Positions 6,093-12,341 of a stretch of 15,729 bases of DNA are shown piece after piece; within the stretch, counting starts at the first letter, position 1, and every line of letters begins with the position of its first letter. The stretch lies in contig JAWOIO010000217.1 in NCBI GenBank assembly GCA_046484625.1, positions 1-15,729 of the forward strand. Direction: 5' to 3'. The stretch comes from DASUAO01 sp046484625 (GTDB lineage Bacteria > Actinomycetota > Acidimicrobiia > IMCC26256 > PALSA-555). The translations under genes and the position numbers were made by a program. The notes beneath the pieces were generated by a model, which was not told where the DNA came from, ran no database searches, and worked only from the letters and a program-made list of their open reading frames with translations.

Positions 6093-7361
6093 GTGAGCGA
6101 TCGCTGGGACGTCCTCGTCGTGGGCGGCGGCCCGTCGGGGGCCGCGACCGCCTACTGGCTCGCCGAGGCCGGCCACCGCGTGCTCGTCGTGGAGAAGAAG
6201 CGCTTCCCGCGCGAGAAGACGTGCGGCGACGGCCTCACGCCCCGGGCCGTCCGCCAGCTCGAGGACATGGGCCTCGGCGACCGGCTCGCCGTGGGCCACC
6301 TCCGCTACGAGGGACTGCGGTCCATCGCGCACGGCGTCACGCTCGAGCTCGCCTGGCCCGAGCACCCGGACTTCCCGCCGTACGGGTACGTCGTCCGCCG
6401 GCGCGACCTCGACCAGATGGTCGCCGAGCAGGCCGTGAAGGCCGGCGCGACCCTGTGGCCGGCGACCGAAGCGGTCGCCCCGATCGTCGAGGGCGGGCTC
6501 GTCGTCGGCGCGACCGTGAAGAAGAAGGAGGACGCGGCGCCCGACGGCAGCGACGTCATCGAGGAGGTGCGCGCCCGCTACGTCGTCGTGGCCGACGGCT
6601 CGAACTCTCGCTTCGGCCGCGCGCTCGGCGCGTCGCGTGACCGCACCTATCCCCTCGGGATGGCGGTGCGCGGCTACTACCGGAGCCCCCGCCACGACGA
6701 CCCGTGGATCGAGAGCCACCTCGACATCCGGGACCGCAACGGCGACCACTTCCCCGGCTACGCGTGGGTGTTCCCGGTGGGCGACGGCACGATCAACGTC
6801 GGCGTCGGCCTGCTCTCGACGTTCTCGGGCTGGAAGGACGTCAACACGAGCCAGCTCATGGACGCGTTCTGCGCGACCGCACCCGACTACTGGGAGATCT
6901 CCCCCGAGACGTCGTGCGGCGCGCCCACCGGCGGCAAGCTGCCGACGGGTCTCTCGGTGATGCCCGCGGTGGGCCCGACGTGGCTCAGCGTCGGCGACGC
7001 CGCCGGGAGCATCAACCCGTTCAACGGGGAGGGCATCTCGGTCGCGTACGAGACCGGGCGCTTCGCCGCCGACGCGCTCGACGAGGCGCTGCGCACCGGC
7101 GACGGCCTCGCGCTGCGCGGCTACGAGGACCGGCTCCGCGAGACCTACGCCCTCTACTTCAAGGTGGCGCGTGTCTTCGTCCGGGCGATCGGGAACCCCG
7201 CGGTGATGCGGGAGCTGACCCGGGTCGGGTTCCAGAGCCGGACGCTCATGGAGTGGGTGCTGCGGATCATGGCGAACCTCCTCCGTCCCGACGAGATCGG
7301 CCCGGCCGAGGCCGCCTACAAGATGGTCGCCGCCGCGGTCGCCGTCGCCCCCGAGCCCTAG
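6093..7361 (+). CDS. Geranylgeranyl reductase family FAD-dependent oxidoreductase
   Basis: I place the start at GTG 6093, because the FAD-binding strand-turn-helix (DVLVVGGGPSGAATAYWLA, residues 6-24) should lie near the N-terminus; upstream in-frame codons do not resemble the family. The protein is then 422 residues. Other family marks are KTCGDGLTPRAV at 42-53 (active-site Cys-Gly-Asp), VVADGSNSRFGR at 165-176, and VGDAAGSINPFNGEGISVAYETGR (300-323), the second FAD motif. These flavoproteins reduce prenyl double bonds. Known actinobacterial members such as mycobacterial MenJ partly saturate the menaquinone side chain, and others act on lipids or chlorophyll. Its location between two menaquinone-using complexes favours a menaquinone role, but the substrate cannot be read from sequence. 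No Shine-Dalgarno sequence is visible. A mini-ORF ATGAACCGGTGA at 6085-6096 overlaps the start, possibly by chance. Confidence 0.88.
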   Translation: MSDRWDVLVVGGGPSGAATAYWLAEAGHRVLVVEKKRFPREKTCGDGLTPRAVRQLEDMGLGDRLAVGHLRYEGLRSIAHGVTLELAWPEHPDFPPYGYVVRRRDLDQMVAEQAVKAGATLWPATEAVAPIVEGGLVVGATVKKKEDAAPDGSDVIEEVRARYVVVADGSNSRFGRALGASRDRTYPLGMAVRGYYRSPRHDDPWIESHLDIRDRNGDHFPGYAWVFPVGDGTINVGVGLLSTFSGWKDVNTSQLMDAFCATAPDYWEISPETSCGAPTGGKLPTGLSVMPAVGPTWLSVGDAAGSINPFNGEGISVAYETGRFAADALDEALRTGDGLALRGYEDRLRETYALYFKVARVFVRAIGNPAVMRELTRVGFQSRTLMEWVLRIMANLLRPDEIGPAEAAYKMVAAAVAVAPEP

Positions 7362-7382
7362 GCGCGTCTTCGTCCGCTTCCC

Positions 7383-7413
7383 TTGCGATGAGCGGGCGCG
7401 CGACGGATAGCCT
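7383..7413 (+). promoter_or_regulatory. Candidate promoter for the nuo operon
   Basis: TTGCGA at 7383-7388 resembles a -35 box. TAGCCT at 7408-7413 fits the TANNNT -10 consensus of housekeeping sigma factors. The 19-base spacing is longer than ideal, so a different -35 may be used. The site lies in the 119-base gap between the flavoprotein stop and nuoA, and transcription starting near 7420 would leave a leader of about 60 bases. No intrinsic terminator follows the flavoprotein gene, so read-through from it is also possible. Confidence 0.4.
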
Positions 7414-7480
7414 GCGCAGCGCAACCTGGCGCGGCGAGCGACGGATCCGATCGACCAGATTCGAGCGAGAGGGGAGTCGA

Positions 7481-7936
7481 GTGGAGCAGTACCTGCCGAT
7501 CCTGACGATGCTGGTGCTGACGTTCCTCTTCGCCGCGGGTTCGTTCCACGCCTCGAAGCTGCTCGGTCCGCGCCGACCCACGTCGGCGAAGCAGGCGCCC
7601 TACGAGTGCGGCATCGTCCCCGAGGTCGAGGCCGCCGAGCGCTTCCCGGTGAAGTTCTACCTGGTCGCGATGGCCTTCATCGTCCTCGACGTGGAGATCA
7701 TCTTCCTCTACCCGTTCACGACCGTGCTCCGCGATCTCGGTGCCTACGGTCTCGTGATCATGGGCGTGTTCCTGCTCGTGCTGCTCGTGCCGTTCGCGTA
7801 CCTGCTGTCGACCGGCGCGGTGAGCTGGGGACCGGTGCGCGACACCGCGCGCGAGTTCACCGGTCGGGTGCTGCGCGCCTCGGGCCGACCCGGCCGTGAG
7901 GGGCTCGACCCCGCGTCGCACTCCGAGGCCGCGTAG
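7481..7936 (+). CDS. nuoA: NADH-quinone oxidoreductase subunit A
   Basis: Membrane subunit of complex I near the quinone-access region. The start is GTG 7481, with GAGAGGGGAG just upstream at 7467-7476; the in-frame sequence further upstream is out-of-frame flavoprotein DNA. The protein has 151 residues, slightly longer than usual because of a hydrophilic tail after residue 118. It has three helices (about 5-24, 59-80 and 88-110), the conserved loop with YECG at 41-44, and the diagnostic motif VKFYLVAMAFIVLDVEIIF (57-75) with acidic residues D70 and E72. It is the first gene of the nuo cluster. The stop lies two bases before the mini-ORF array leading to nuoB. Confidence 0.95.
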   Translation: MEQYLPILTMLVLTFLFAAGSFHASKLLGPRRPTSAKQAPYECGIVPEVEAAERFPVKFYLVAMAFIVLDVEIIFLYPFTTVLRDLGAYGLVIMGVFLLVLLVPFAYLLSTGAVSWGPVRDTAREFTGRVLRASGRPGREGLDPASHSEAA

Positions 7937-7938
7937 CC

Positions 7939-8008
7939 ATGGCGCCGAGCTGATGGGCCGAATCTGATGGGCCGAATCTGATGGGCCGAATCTGATGGGC
8001 CGAATCTG
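7939..8008 (+). repeat. Five 14-base tandem units forming overlapping four-codon mini-ORFs before nuoB
   Basis: Four perfect copies of ATGGGCCGAATCTG start at 7953, 7967, 7981 and 7995, preceded by a diverged copy, ATGGCGCCGAGCTG, at 7939. Each unit opens a frame of four sense codons (Met-Gly-Arg-Ile; Met-Ala-Pro-Ser in the first) ending in TGA. The A of each TGA is the first base of the next ATG. The last TGA (8007-8009) overlaps the nuoB ATG at 8009. The array fills the nuoA-nuoB gap except two bases. No Shine-Dalgarno sequence precedes nuoB within it. It could act by stop-restart translation or could be a neutral slippage expansion. Confidence 0.92.
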
Positions 8009-8593
8009 ATGGGCATGGAGCAGGTCCCCCACAACTTCCTGACGGGGCGACTCGAGGACCTCGTGAAGTGGGCCCGCCGCAACTCGGTGTGGCCGGCGAC
8101 GTTCGGGCTCGCCTGCTGCGCGATAGAGATGATGGCCACGGGCGGCGCGCACTACGACCAGGCGCGCTTCGGCATGGAGGTCTTCCGTGCCAGCCCGCGC
8201 CAGGCCGACCTCATGGTGGTCGCCGGGCGCGTGAGCCAGAAGATGGCGCCGGTGCTCCGCCAGGTCTACGACCAGATGGTCGAGCCGAAGTGGGTCATCT
8301 CGATGGGCGTGTGCGCGAGCAGCGGCGGGATGTTCAACAACTATGCGCTCGTGCAGGGCGTCGACCAGATCGTGCCGGTCGACGTCTATGTGCCGGGCTG
8401 TCCGCCGGGACCGGAGACCCTGCTGCACGGGTTCCTCACCCTGCACGACCAGATCCGCTCCGGCGAGATCATGCAGCGCCGGGGTGAGGGGCGGGGCGCC
8501 GGCATCCAGGTCGCCCAGCGCGACGGCACCCCCGTGGCCCAGCCCGCCGGCGTTGTCGCCTCCTCCTCCGCTTCCTTGCCCACGACCCGCTGA
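8009..8593 (+). CDS. nuoB: NADH-quinone oxidoreductase subunit B
   Basis: Peripheral-arm subunit carrying cluster N2, the last Fe-S centre before quinone. Predicted N2 ligands are C36 and C37 (GLACCAIEMM), C102 (MGVCASSGG) and C131 (VPGCPPGPE). The 194-residue protein has a normal NuoB core to about residue 158 and then a low-complexity Ser/Ala/Gly tail that family members often lack. I chose ATG 8009 because MGMEQ matches the short MGLE-type start of actinobacterial NuoB; ATG 8015 is the alternative. No good ribosome binding site precedes either start. The start is embedded in the end of the 14-base repeat array. nuoC follows after 25 bases. Confidence 0.96.
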   Translation: MGMEQVPHNFLTGRLEDLVKWARRNSVWPATFGLACCAIEMMATGGAHYDQARFGMEVFRASPRQADLMVVAGRVSQKMAPVLRQVYDQMVEPKWVISMGVCASSGGMFNNYALVQGVDQIVPVDVYVPGCPPGPETLLHGFLTLHDQIRSGEIMQRRGEGRGAGIQVAQRDGTPVAQPAGVVASSSASLPTTR

Positions 8594-8618
8594 CACCACG
8601 CCTCCCAGGACCGCACCG

Positions 8619-9185
8619 ATGCCCGACGACAACGCTCGTGAAGAGATTCACGAGGAGGACGCAGCAACCACGGTCGCGATCGGGGACGAGGTCGCGGCCG
8701 CGGTCGTGGAGCGCTTCCCCGAGGCGGTGTTCCACGACTCCCACGGGCAGCCGGTGGCCTACGTCGACGCCGGCGACTGGCACGACGTGGCCGTGTTCCT
8801 GCGCGACGAGCAGCGATTCACCCAGTGCGTCGACGTCACCGTCGTCGACCACCTCCGCGACGAGACCCGCCTCGCGGTCGACGGCGTGGCGCCGGAGCGC
8901 TTCGAGGTCGTCGCGAACTACCTCTCCCACCCACGAAACCGACGGTTCCGCGTCATCACGCAGGTGCGCGCCTCCGACCCGACGGTGGCGAGCCTCGCCG
9001 ACGTCTACCCCGGGGTCGACTTCGCCGAGCGCGAGGCGTTCGACCTGTTCGGGATCGACTTCGTGGGCCACCCGGGGCTGACCCGCATCCTCATGCCCGA
9101 CGACTGGGACGGCTTCCCGTTGCGGAAGGACGACGCGCCGGCGCGGGTGCCGGTCACCTTCAAGGGCGACCCGGGACCCCGATGA
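8619..9185 (+). CDS. nuoC: NADH-quinone oxidoreductase subunit C
   Basis: The 188-residue 30-kDa subunit of the peripheral arm, which scaffolds NuoB and NuoD near the quinone site. The start ATG 8619 lies eight bases after AGGA (8607-8610). The first 20 residues are a charged extension. The signature runs at about 135-171: FAEREAFDLFGIDFVGH, then LTRILMPDDWDGFPLRKD. The C-terminal VPVTFKGDPGPR is short. It is not fused to NuoD, unlike the E. coli NuoCD protein. Its TGA overlaps the nuoD ATG as ATGA, which implies coupled translation and a fixed ratio of the two subunits. Confidence 0.95.
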   Translation: MPDDNAREEIHEEDAATTVAIGDEVAAAVVERFPEAVFHDSHGQPVAYVDAGDWHDVAVFLRDEQRFTQCVDVTVVDHLRDETRLAVDGVAPERFEVVANYLSHPRNRRFRVITQVRASDPTVASLADVYPGVDFAEREAFDLFGIDFVGHPGLTRILMPDDWDGFPLRKDDAPARVPVTFKGDPGPR

Positions 9186-10495
9186 CGGACACGACACGAC
9201 TCGACGCCGGCCAGCCGGACGCCGGCCAGAAGGACGCCGGCCGCCTGGAGCGCCAGACCGGCGAGGGCGCGCAGGAGCTGCGCCGCGTCGAGAAGGAGGT
9301 TGTCCTCACGGGCGGGCTCTGGCCCGACGAGGACGAGACCACGATCGTCAACATGGGGCCCCAGCACCCCTCCACGCACGGCGTGCTGCGCGTGATGCTC
9401 GAGCTCGAGGGTGAGACCGTGGTCCAGCTCAAGCCGGTCATCGGTTACCTGCACACCGGCATGGAGAAGACGGGCGAAGAGCTCACCTACGTCCAGGGCG
9501 CGACCAACGTCACCCGCATGGACTACCTCTCGCCGCTGTCGAACGAGCTGGTGTGGTCGATGGCGGTCGAACGGCTCCTCGACGTCGAAGTGCCGCCGCG
9601 CGCGGTGTGGATGCGCATGCTGCTCGTCGAGCTGAACCGGATGGCGTCGCATCTGCTCTTCCAGGCGACGAACGGCATGGACATCGGCGCGCTCTCGATG
9701 ATGATCTACGGCTGGCGCGAGCGCGAAGAGGTGCTCCGGCTCATCGAGACCGTCACCGGTCTGCGGATGAACAACAACTTCATCCGTCCGGGTGGACTCG
9801 CCGCCGACCTGCCCGACGGGTTCGATGCCGACGTGCTCGCGGTGTGCGACCTCGTCGAGAGTGGCGTCGCCGACTACGAGCGCCTGCTCAACCAGAACCC
9901 CATCTGGCTCGAGCGCATGGTGGGTGTCGGGACGATCTCGCAGGAGCAGGCGATCGCGCTCGGCGCGAGCGGGCCGATCCTGCGCTCGACCGGCTTCGAG
10001 TGGGACCTCCGCCGCGCACAGCCCTACTTGGCCTACGACGAGGTCGAGTTCGACGTCATCTACACCCAGAACGGCGACTGCTACGACCGGTTCCTCATCC
10101 GCCTCTACGAGATCCTCGAGTCGGTGAAGATCGTGCGCCAGTGCGTCGCGGCGATGCCCGGCGGCGACTACCGCGTCCAGGACCGCAAGGTGACACCACC
10201 GCCGCGTGCTCGGATCGACGAGTCCATGGAAGCGCTGATCCACCACTTCAAGCTCTTCACCGAGGGCTTCAAGGTGCCGGCCGGCGAGACGTACGTGGCC
10301 GTCGAATCGCCGCGGGGCGAGATCGGGTGCTACCTCGTGTCGGACGGGAGCGGCAAGCCCGTGCGCATGCACATCCGCGGCCCGTCGTTCTACAACCTGC
10401 AGACGATGGCCCCCATGGCCGAGGGGGCGATGATCGCCGACACGGTCGCGATCATCTCCAGCGTCGACCCGGTGATGGGGGAGGTGGATCGCTAG
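9182..10495 (+). CDS. nuoD: NADH-quinone oxidoreductase subunit D
   Basis: The 437-residue 49-kDa subunit, which lines the quinone-reduction pocket with NuoB. The core begins at TTIVNMGPQHPSTHGVLR (53-70), with H62 in the pocket motif. GYLHTGMEK follows at 88-96, then TRMDYLSPLSNEL at 111-123 with Y115, the probable quinone-contacting tyrosine, and ELNRMASHLL. The C-terminal end, DPVMGEVDR, is of normal type. The first 45 residues are an extension containing three repeats, DAGQP-DAGQK-DAGRL. The start ATG overlaps the nuoC stop. GGGGGAGG near the end of the gene serves as the ribosome binding site for nuoE. Confidence 0.97.
   Translation: MTDTTRLDAGQPDAGQKDAGRLERQTGEGAQELRRVEKEVVLTGGLWPDEDETTIVNMGPQHPSTHGVLRVMLELEGETVVQLKPVIGYLHTGMEKTGEELTYVQGATNVTRMDYLSPLSNELVWSMAVERLLDVEVPPRAVWMRMLLVELNRMASHLLFQATNGMDIGALSMMIYGWREREEVLRLIETVTGLRMNNNFIRPGGLAADLPDGFDADVLAVCDLVESGVADYERLLNQNPIWLERMVGVGTISQEQAIALGASGPILRSTGFEWDLRRAQPYLAYDEVEFDVIYTQNGDCYDRFLIRLYEILESVKIVRQCVAAMPGGDYRVQDRKVTPPPRARIDESMEALIHHFKLFTEGFKVPAGETYVAVESPRGEIGCYLVSDGSGKPVRMHIRGPSFYNLQTMAPMAEGAMIADTVAIISSVDPVMGEVDR
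9203..9247 (+). repeat. Three 15-base repeats in the 5' end of nuoD
   Basis: GACGCCGGCCAGCCG, GACGCCGGCCAGAAG and GACGCCGGCCGCCTG lie in tandem and in frame, encoding DAGQP, DAGQK and DAGRL at residues 8-22 of NuoD. The stretch precedes the conserved subunit core, so length changes here would be tolerated. Replication slippage is the probable origin. Confidence 0.85.
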
Positions 10496-11022
10496 TGGAA
10501 ATGACCGACGCCGAGCGGCGCAGCGCGATCGACCTGATCGCGCGCTACCCCCATCCGAAGTCCGCGATGCTCCCGCTGCTGCTGCGCGCCCAGGACCGCG
10601 ACGGCTGGGTCACCAGCGAGGCGATGGAGGAGATTGCGGAGCTCCTCGACCTCACGCCCGCGTTGGTGCTCGGGACGTGCTCCTTCTACACGATGCTCAA
10701 GCGCGAGCCCGTCGGGAAGCTCATCGTGTCGGTGTGCACGAACGTGTCGTGCCTTGTGAACGGCGGTCAGGACCTGCTCGGAGCGTTGCGCACGAAGTAC
10801 GCCGACGACGCCGACGTGCACGTCGAGGAGGTCGAGTGCATCGCGGCGTGTGACCTCGCCCCGGTCATGCAGGTCAACTACGAGTTCCACGGACCGGTGA
10901 CGCCCGAGGCCGCGGCCGACGTCATCGACAAGTACCAGCGCGGCGAGCTCGCCGCGCGGACGATCTCGGGCACCAGTGTCGACGCATCTGCAGGAACCCA
11001 GACCGCGGGGGCCGGCGCCTGA
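10495..11022 (+). CDS. nuoE: NADH-quinone oxidoreductase subunit E
   Basis: The 24-kDa thioredoxin-fold subunit of the NADH-dehydrogenase module, carrying the [2Fe-2S] cluster N1a. Predicted ligands are C81 and C86 (CTNVSC) and C115 and C119 (CIAAC), giving CX4C and CX3C. An N-terminal helical domain includes YPHPKSAMLPLL at 18-29 and the conserved SFYTML at 63-68. I chose GTG 10495, which overlaps the nuoD TAG as TAGTG and lies ten bases after GGGGGAGG; ATG 10501 is possible but lies 16 bases from that site. The protein is 175 residues, with a Gly/Ala/Thr-rich tail after about 150. Its TGA overlaps the nuoF ATG. Confidence 0.95.
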   Translation: MEMTDAERRSAIDLIARYPHPKSAMLPLLLRAQDRDGWVTSEAMEEIAELLDLTPALVLGTCSFYTMLKREPVGKLIVSVCTNVSCLVNGGQDLLGALRTKYADDADVHVEEVECIAACDLAPVMQVNYEFHGPVTPEAAADVIDKYQRGELAARTISGTSVDASAGTQTAGAGA

Positions 11023-12341
11023 TGGCCGAGGAGACGCGCCTCGTCACCAAGTTCCTCCGCGAGCGCCCCGACGACTCGTGGACCTTCGAGGCCGCGCGAA
11101 CGCACAACGCCGCGTACTCCGCGCTGGAGCGGGCTCTCACGATGGAGCCGGCAACGATCGTCGAGGAAGTGCAGACCTCGGGCCTGCGCGGTCGCGGCGG
11201 CGCCGGGTTCGGTGCCGGCCAGAAGTGGTCGTTCCTCCCGAAGGACGTGTTCCCGCGGTACCTCGCAGTCAACGCCGACGAGGGTGAGCCGTCCACGTTC
11301 AAGGACCACATGCTCCTCGAGCGCGACCCGCACCAGATCGTCGAGGGGGTCGCGATCACCGCGTTCGCGATCCAGGCCCACCACGCCTTCATCTACATCC
11401 GGGGCGAGTTCGGACTCGGGGCGGAGCGCCTGGAGCAGGCGGTCGCCGACGCGTACGCCAACGGCTTCCTCGGCAAGGACATCCTCGGCTCCGGCTTCGA
11501 CCTCGAGCTGATCATCCACCGGGGTGCGGGGTGCTACATCGCCGGCGACGAGACCGGCCTGCTCTCGAGCCTCGAGGGCGAGCGCGCGATGCCACGCATC
11601 AAGCCGCCGTTCCCCGCCGTGCAGGGCCTGTACGCAGCCCCGACCGTCGTGAACAACGTCGAGACGCTGTCCACGATCCCGCACATCGTGCGCAACGGCG
11701 GTGAGTGGTACGCGGGCGTGGGCGTGAACAAGTCCACCGGGACGCGCATCTTCTCGGTCTCGGGGATGGTGGAGAAGCCGGGCAACTACGAGGTCGAGCT
11801 GGGCATCACGTTCCGCGATCTCATCGAGGGCCTCGCGGGCGGGGTGCGGGGTGGCAAGCAGATGAAGTTCTTCATCCCCGGCGGCGCGTCGGCTCCGTGG
11901 CTGTTGCCGGAGCACCTCGACGAGCCGCTCGACATGGATCGCGCCACTGAGCTGCGGACCATGCTCGGCTCCGGGGCGATCATGGTGTTCGACGAGACGG
12001 TCGACCCGCTGCTCGTGTCGTGGCGGCTCGCGAAGTTCTACGCGCACGAGTCGTGCGGGAAGTGCACGCCGTGTCGCGAGGGTTCGGGCTGGATCGAGAA
12101 GATCCTCTACCGGATGGCGAACGGCCTCGGCCGTCCCGATGACCTCGACCTCCTGCTCGACATGGGCCAGAACATCGTGCCGGGCCTCAACGCGCCGTTC
12201 GCGCAGACGACGATCTGCGCGCTCGGTCCGTCGACGATGAGCCACGTGGTGAGCCTCGACCGGTGGTTCGGCGACGAGATCCGTGCCCGGCTCGCCGCCG
12301 ACCACGCGCGCCGCGCCACGCTCCAGGTGGCATCGGCATGA
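11022..12341 (+). CDS. nuoF: NADH-quinone oxidoreductase subunit F
   Basis: The 439-residue 51-kDa subunit, which binds FMN and NADH and starts electron transfer in complex I. The FMN loop is GLRGRGGAGFGAGQKW (54-69), and NADEGEP at 84-90 lies by the NADH site. The N3 [4Fe-4S] ligands are C345, C348 and C351 (SCGKCTPC) plus C399 (TTICALGPS). The segment GAGCYIAGDETGLLSSLEG (168-186) differs from the common AYICGEETALL form: the usual Cys is A174 and the first Glu is D176, while E177 is kept. The ATG overlaps the nuoE stop as TGATG, and the gene end overlaps the nuoG start as ATGA. Confidence 0.97.
   Translation: MAEETRLVTKFLRERPDDSWTFEAARTHNAAYSALERALTMEPATIVEEVQTSGLRGRGGAGFGAGQKWSFLPKDVFPRYLAVNADEGEPSTFKDHMLLERDPHQIVEGVAITAFAIQAHHAFIYIRGEFGLGAERLEQAVADAYANGFLGKDILGSGFDLELIIHRGAGCYIAGDETGLLSSLEGERAMPRIKPPFPAVQGLYAAPTVVNNVETLSTIPHIVRNGGEWYAGVGVNKSTGTRIFSVSGMVEKPGNYEVELGITFRDLIEGLAGGVRGGKQMKFFIPGGASAPWLLPEHLDEPLDMDRATELRTMLGSGAIMVFDETVDPLLVSWRLAKFYAHESCGKCTPCREGSGWIEKILYRMANGLGRPDDLDLLLDMGQNIVPGLNAPFAQTTICALGPSTMSHVVSLDRWFGDEIRARLAADHARRATLQVASA

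Noticed and set aside
7939..8008. A CRISPR array or transposon end at the 14-base repeats
   Set aside because: Units are directly adjacent with no spacers, far too short for CRISPR repeats, and there are no terminal inverted repeats or transposase.
7358..8632. A 424-codon minus-strand frame across nuoA and nuoB
   Set aside because: It is antisense to conserved NuoA and NuoB, has His/Arg-rich composition, and its only patterned part is the translation of the 14-base repeats.
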